From contig CALAZX010000210.1 in the NCBI GenBank assembly GCA_937926555.1, positions 1-15,959 of the forward strand: 15,959 nt of DNA, written 5' to 3'. The position numbers and the translations under genes are program-made. This stretch comes from an uncultured Negativicutes bacterium (lineage in GTDB: Bacteria > Bacillota > Negativicutes > Acidaminococcales > Acidaminococcaceae). Positions within the stretch are counted from its first letter, which is position 1; each line of letters begins with the position of its first letter. Below the pieces are notes generated by a model. That model worked only from the letters and a program-made list of their open reading frames with translations, did no database searches and had not been told where the DNA came from. Below are positions 13,583-15,959 of this stretch, in pieces.

Positions 13583-14389
13583 GTGAAAAATCTATTGACA
13601 ATTGCCGGCAGCGACAGCAGTGGCGGAGCCGGCATCCAGGCGGACCTGAAAACCTTCGCGGCACACGGCACTTTCGGCATGAGCGTCATCACGGCGGTGA
13701 CCGCCCAGAATACCTGCGGCGTCACCAAAGTCCAGGACATCACGCCGGAAATCATCACGGCGCAGCTGGATGCGGTGTTCTCCGACATCCGGGTGGACGC
13801 GGTGAAAATCGGCATGGTATCCCAGATCGAGAGCATCCTGGCCATCGCCGAGGGACTGAAGAAGTGGAAACCGGCCATCGTGGTGCTGGACCCGGTGATG
13901 ATCTCCAAGAGCGGCTATCCGCTGCTCCAGCCCAACGCCTGCAAGGCGCTGATCGAGAACCTGCTGCCCCTGGCCACCCTGGTGACCCCGAACCTGCCGG
14001 AGGCGGAAGCCATCTGCGGATTCCCCATCACCGATGAGGATGCCATGGTGGAGGGCGCCAAGAAAATCATCAGCCTGGGCGCCAAGGCCGTGCTGGTGAA
14101 AGGCGGCCATCTCCAGGGAGACCGGGCGGACGACTACCTGTTCGACGGTGAGGAGGGCATCTGGCTGGCCGGCGAACGCATCGAGACGAAGAACACACAC
14201 GGCACCGGCTGCACCCTGTCCAGCGCCCTGGCGGCCAATCTGGCCAAAGGCCTGGAGCTGGAGGATGCGGTGGCGGAGTCCAAGGCCTACGTGACCAAGG
14301 GCATCGCCCATGGCATCGCGCTGGGAAGCGGCTGCGGGCCCACCCATCATTTTGTGGATCTGTATGAGAAGGCGGGGATGGAAGAATGA
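13583..14389 (+). CDS. thiD: Bifunctional hydroxymethylpyrimidine kinase / phosphomethylpyrimidine kinase
   Basis: ThiD phosphorylates 4-amino-5-hydroxymethyl-2-methylpyrimidine twice, giving HMP diphosphate for coupling by ThiE. The 268-residue product belongs to the ribokinase superfamily. It shows the N-terminal GSDSSGGAGIQADLKT (9-24), VTAQNT (39-44), LDPVM (102-106), and the anion-hole motif NTHGTGCTLSSA with Cys210. The start is the GTG at 13583: GGGAG lies 7 nt upstream, and translation begins directly with the conserved KNLLTIAGSD. An upstream in-frame GTG at 13529 would add 18 non-conserved residues. The stop overlaps the thiM start in ATGA (14386-14389), giving tight coupling. A pyridoxal kinase activity is a known alternative for some ThiD-like proteins, but the thiM-thiE neighbours favour thiamine. 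Confidence 0.95.
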   Translation: MKNLLTIAGSDSSGGAGIQADLKTFAAHGTFGMSVITAVTAQNTCGVTKVQDITPEIITAQLDAVFSDIRVDAVKIGMVSQIESILAIAEGLKKWKPAIVVLDPVMISKSGYPLLQPNACKALIENLLPLATLVTPNLPEAEAICGFPITDEDAMVEGAKKIISLGAKAVLVKGGHLQGDRADDYLFDGEEGIWLAGERIETKNTHGTGCTLSSALAANLAKGLELEDAVAESKAYVTKGIAHGIALGSGCGPTHHFVDLYEKAGMEE

Positions 14390-15210
14390 ATCTGCAGGGG
14401 AATTTCAAAGCTATTATTGAAGAGATCCTGAAAAAAGGACCGGTGGTCCACGCCATCACCAACAGCGTCACCGCCGGCGACTGCGCCGCGGTGGCCCTGG
14501 CGGCGGGAGCCCATCCCGTCATGGCGGAGGCTCCTGAGGAAGTGGAGGAGTTCACCGCCGGCGCCGACGTGCTGGTGCTGAACCTGGGACTCCTCAGCGA
14601 AAGCCGGATGGAGTCCATGGAACTGGCTGCGGAGGAGGCCCGGAAAGCGGGGATCCCCGTAGTGCTGGACCCTGTGGGGGTCATGAGCAGCGACATGCGG
14701 CTGGCCTTCGCGCTGAAACTGCTGCAGACCGGCGCCATCACCGTGGTCCGTGGCAACTTCAGCGAATGCCGGGCACTGCTGGACCAGGAGACCGGCGGAC
14801 GGGGCGTGGACTCCACGGAGACCCCGGACCAGGCCGCCGCGCTGCGGATCGTGAAAGAGGCGGCCAAGGAGTACGGCTGCATCTTCGCACTCACCGGCGC
14901 CACCGACTATGTCAGTGACGGCAAACGGGCCGTGATGCTGGGCGGGGGCAACCCCCTGATGGCACAGATTCCCGGCGCCGGCTGCATGACGTCGGTGATG
15001 GTGGGCATCTGCCTGTCCGTGGCGGAGGACGCCATGGAGGGCACCGCCCTGGGCATCGTCATCATGGGGCAGGCCGCGGAGTTGGCTGCCGGACTGCTGG
15101 AGACCAAGGACGGCCCCGGCATGTTCCGCGTACGGCTCATCGACGGCGTCTACCACGTGGTGAACAAGTGGAACCTGATCAACCGGATGGACCCGGACCG
15201 GGTGAACTGA
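14386..15210 (+). CDS. thiM: Hydroxyethylthiazole kinase
   Basis: ThiM phosphorylates 4-methyl-5-(2-hydroxyethyl)thiazole, salvaging the thiazole half of thiamine for condensation by ThiE. The 274-residue product shows HAITNSVTAGDCA near 22-34, GAHPVMAEAPEEV (41-53), VLDPVG (93-98), VVRGNFSE (120-127), and the catalytic motif GAGCMTS with Cys200. The segment after ITN resembles the DCA-containing subgroup rather than the more common NxxTAN form, so substrate range could differ slightly. The ATG overlaps the thiD stop by 4 nt. A ribosome-binding site is hard to assign (GGCGGGGATGG lies just upstream), consistent with coupled translation. The 144-nt gap to thiE carries hairpins without a T-tract. 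Confidence 0.94.
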   Translation: MNLQGNFKAIIEEILKKGPVVHAITNSVTAGDCAAVALAAGAHPVMAEAPEEVEEFTAGADVLVLNLGLLSESRMESMELAAEEARKAGIPVVLDPVGVMSSDMRLAFALKLLQTGAITVVRGNFSECRALLDQETGGRGVDSTETPDQAAALRIVKEAAKEYGCIFALTGATDYVSDGKRAVMLGGGNPLMAQIPGAGCMTSVMVGICLSVAEDAMEGTALGIVIMGQAAELAAGLLETKDGPGMFRVRLIDGVYHVVNKWNLINRMDPDRVN

Positions 15211-15246
15211 GAACCGGGGCATCAATGACTAAGCGGCCGGGAGGAG

Positions 15247-15288
15247 GGGAGCGGTGGAACCGCTCCCGCAACCCCGGTCCGCTCCGGG
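15247..15288 (+). other. Tandem GC-rich hairpins between thiM and thiE
   Basis: GGGAGCGGT (15247-15255) pairs perfectly with ACCGCTCCC (15259-15267) around a 3-nt loop. CCCGG (15273-15277) pairs with CCGGG (15284-15288) around a 6-nt loop. No T-run follows. The position inside the operon suggests an mRNA processing or stability element, or a partial block adjusting thiE relative to thiD-thiM. I saw no promoter in the gap. Confidence 0.45.
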
Positions 15289-15354
15289 AACCGCGCCTTG
15301 ACGGGAGACTGTGGGGTGCGGCATGACCGGAGAACCGGGAAGGAGAATGGAACC

Positions 15355-15959
15355 ATGACCATGAGACCTGCACTGGATTTGCGGGTATATCTTGTGACGG
15401 ACCGGAACTGCCTCCGGGACAAGACGCTGGAGGAGGCGCTGGAAGAGGCGCTGGCTGCCGGCGTCACCCTGGTGCAGTACCGGGACAAGGACACTTCCGG
15501 CGGCGACATGTACCGCCGGGCCCTCCGGCTGAAGGAGATCTGCCGGAAGCACGGGGTGCCTCTGCTGGTGAACGACCGGCTGGACGTGGCCCTGGCGGTG
15601 GGAGCCGACGGGGTCCATCTGGGCCAGAGCGACCTGCCTGTGGCGGAAGCCCGCCGGCTGGCAGGGCCGGACTTCATCATCGGCGCCACGGCGCACAACG
15701 TGGAGGAGGCGCGCCGCGCGGAAGCCGAGGGAGCGGATTACCTGGGCTGCGGCGCGGTGTTCGCCTCCGGCACGAAGCACGACACGGTGCCCCTGGGACT
15801 GGACGGGCTGGCTGCGATCAGCCGGGCCGTGGAGATCCCCCTGGTGGGCATCGGCGGCGTCACGGCGGAGACCTATCCCGACGTGCTGGCCACCGGCGCC
15901 GACGGCGCGGCAGTGGTAAACGGCATCCTGGGGCAGGAGGACATCACCGCCGCGGTGAA
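15355..15959 (+). CDS. thiE: Thiamine-phosphate synthase, N-terminal part (cut by window edge)
   Basis: ThiE joins HMP diphosphate, the ThiD product, to thiazole phosphate, the ThiM product, giving thiamine phosphate. The frame is open to the right edge and gives 201 residues of an expected 205-220, so only the C-terminal end is missing. The TIM-barrel signatures are present: VYLVTDR (11-17), QYRDKD (41-46), NDRLDVALAVGADGVHLGQSD (73-93), GATAHN (110-115), GADYLGCGAVF with TKHD (140-143), and the phosphate-binding GIGGVT (165-170). The ATG at 15355 is chosen because AAGGAG (15340-15345) lies 9 nt upstream; an in-frame ATG at 15361 is the alternative. thiD-thiM-thiE together form a complete salvage route to thiamine phosphate. 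Confidence 0.95.
   Translation, partial: MTMRPALDLRVYLVTDRNCLRDKTLEEALEEALAAGVTLVQYRDKDTSGGDMYRRALRLKEICRKHGVPLLVNDRLDVALAVGADGVHLGQSDLPVAEARRLAGPDFIIGATAHNVEEARRAEAEGADYLGCGAVFASGTKHDTVPLGLDGLAAISRAVEIPLVGIGGVTAETYPDVLATGADGAAVVNGILGQEDITAAV

Noticed and set aside
11299..13908. An 869-codon minus-strand frame across tkt and the start of thiD
   Set aside because: It crosses the tkt terminator and promoter regions and is complementary to two solid genes. It has no motif of its own.
1..15959. CRISPR arrays, insertion sequences, prophage or toxin-antitoxin genes
   Set aside because: No regularly spaced repeats, transposase motifs, terminal inverted repeats or atypical gene blocks were seen. 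The coding content is entirely housekeeping.

Overview
The window is a densely packed, GC-rich bacterial chromosome segment. All genes read on the + strand. The order xseA-xseB-ispA-dxs-tlyA-nadK-argR-recN is the classic housekeeping cluster of Bacillota. recN is followed by a NUDIX gene rather than the spoIVB-spo0A pair of endospore formers. An EF-G paralog then stands alone. Together these suggest a non-sporulating or rearranged Bacillota lineage, perhaps Negativicutes. The taxonomic call is inference from gene order and protein flavour, not from a search.

Layout: (1) 1-8887 is one long cluster: exonuclease VII large subunit (cut by the left edge) and small subunit, a 346-nt gap rich in nested inverted repeats, then farnesyl diphosphate synthase, DXP synthase, TlyA rRNA methyltransferase, NAD kinase, ArgR, RecN and an ADP-ribose pyrophosphatase-like NUDIX enzyme. 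No T-tract terminator is visible inside it. Several gaps hold GC-rich hairpins without a T-tract. (2) 8888-11230 is a monocistronic unit: an AT-rich leader, an EF-G-like GTPase and a strong intrinsic terminator. (3) 11231-13463 is a second unit: an AT-rich promoter region with an extended -10, transketolase and a textbook terminator. (4) 13464-15959 is a thiamine salvage operon, thiD-thiM-thiE, with a candidate promoter and a duplicated 11-bp motif. thiE is cut by the right edge.

Functional links: Dxs makes DXP for the MEP pathway, and IspA condenses the resulting C5 units to farnesyl diphosphate. Dxs and transketolase are both thiamine-diphosphate enzymes, and thiD-thiM-thiE supply thiamine phosphate. 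DXP is also the precursor of the thiazole moiety in de novo thiamine synthesis. xseAB and recN handle DNA repair, and TlyA and the EF-G paralog act on the ribosome.

The two observations most worth following are a candidate large structured RNA between xseB and ispA (1098-1356), and the EF-G paralog, in which the P-loop lysine is replaced by threonine.
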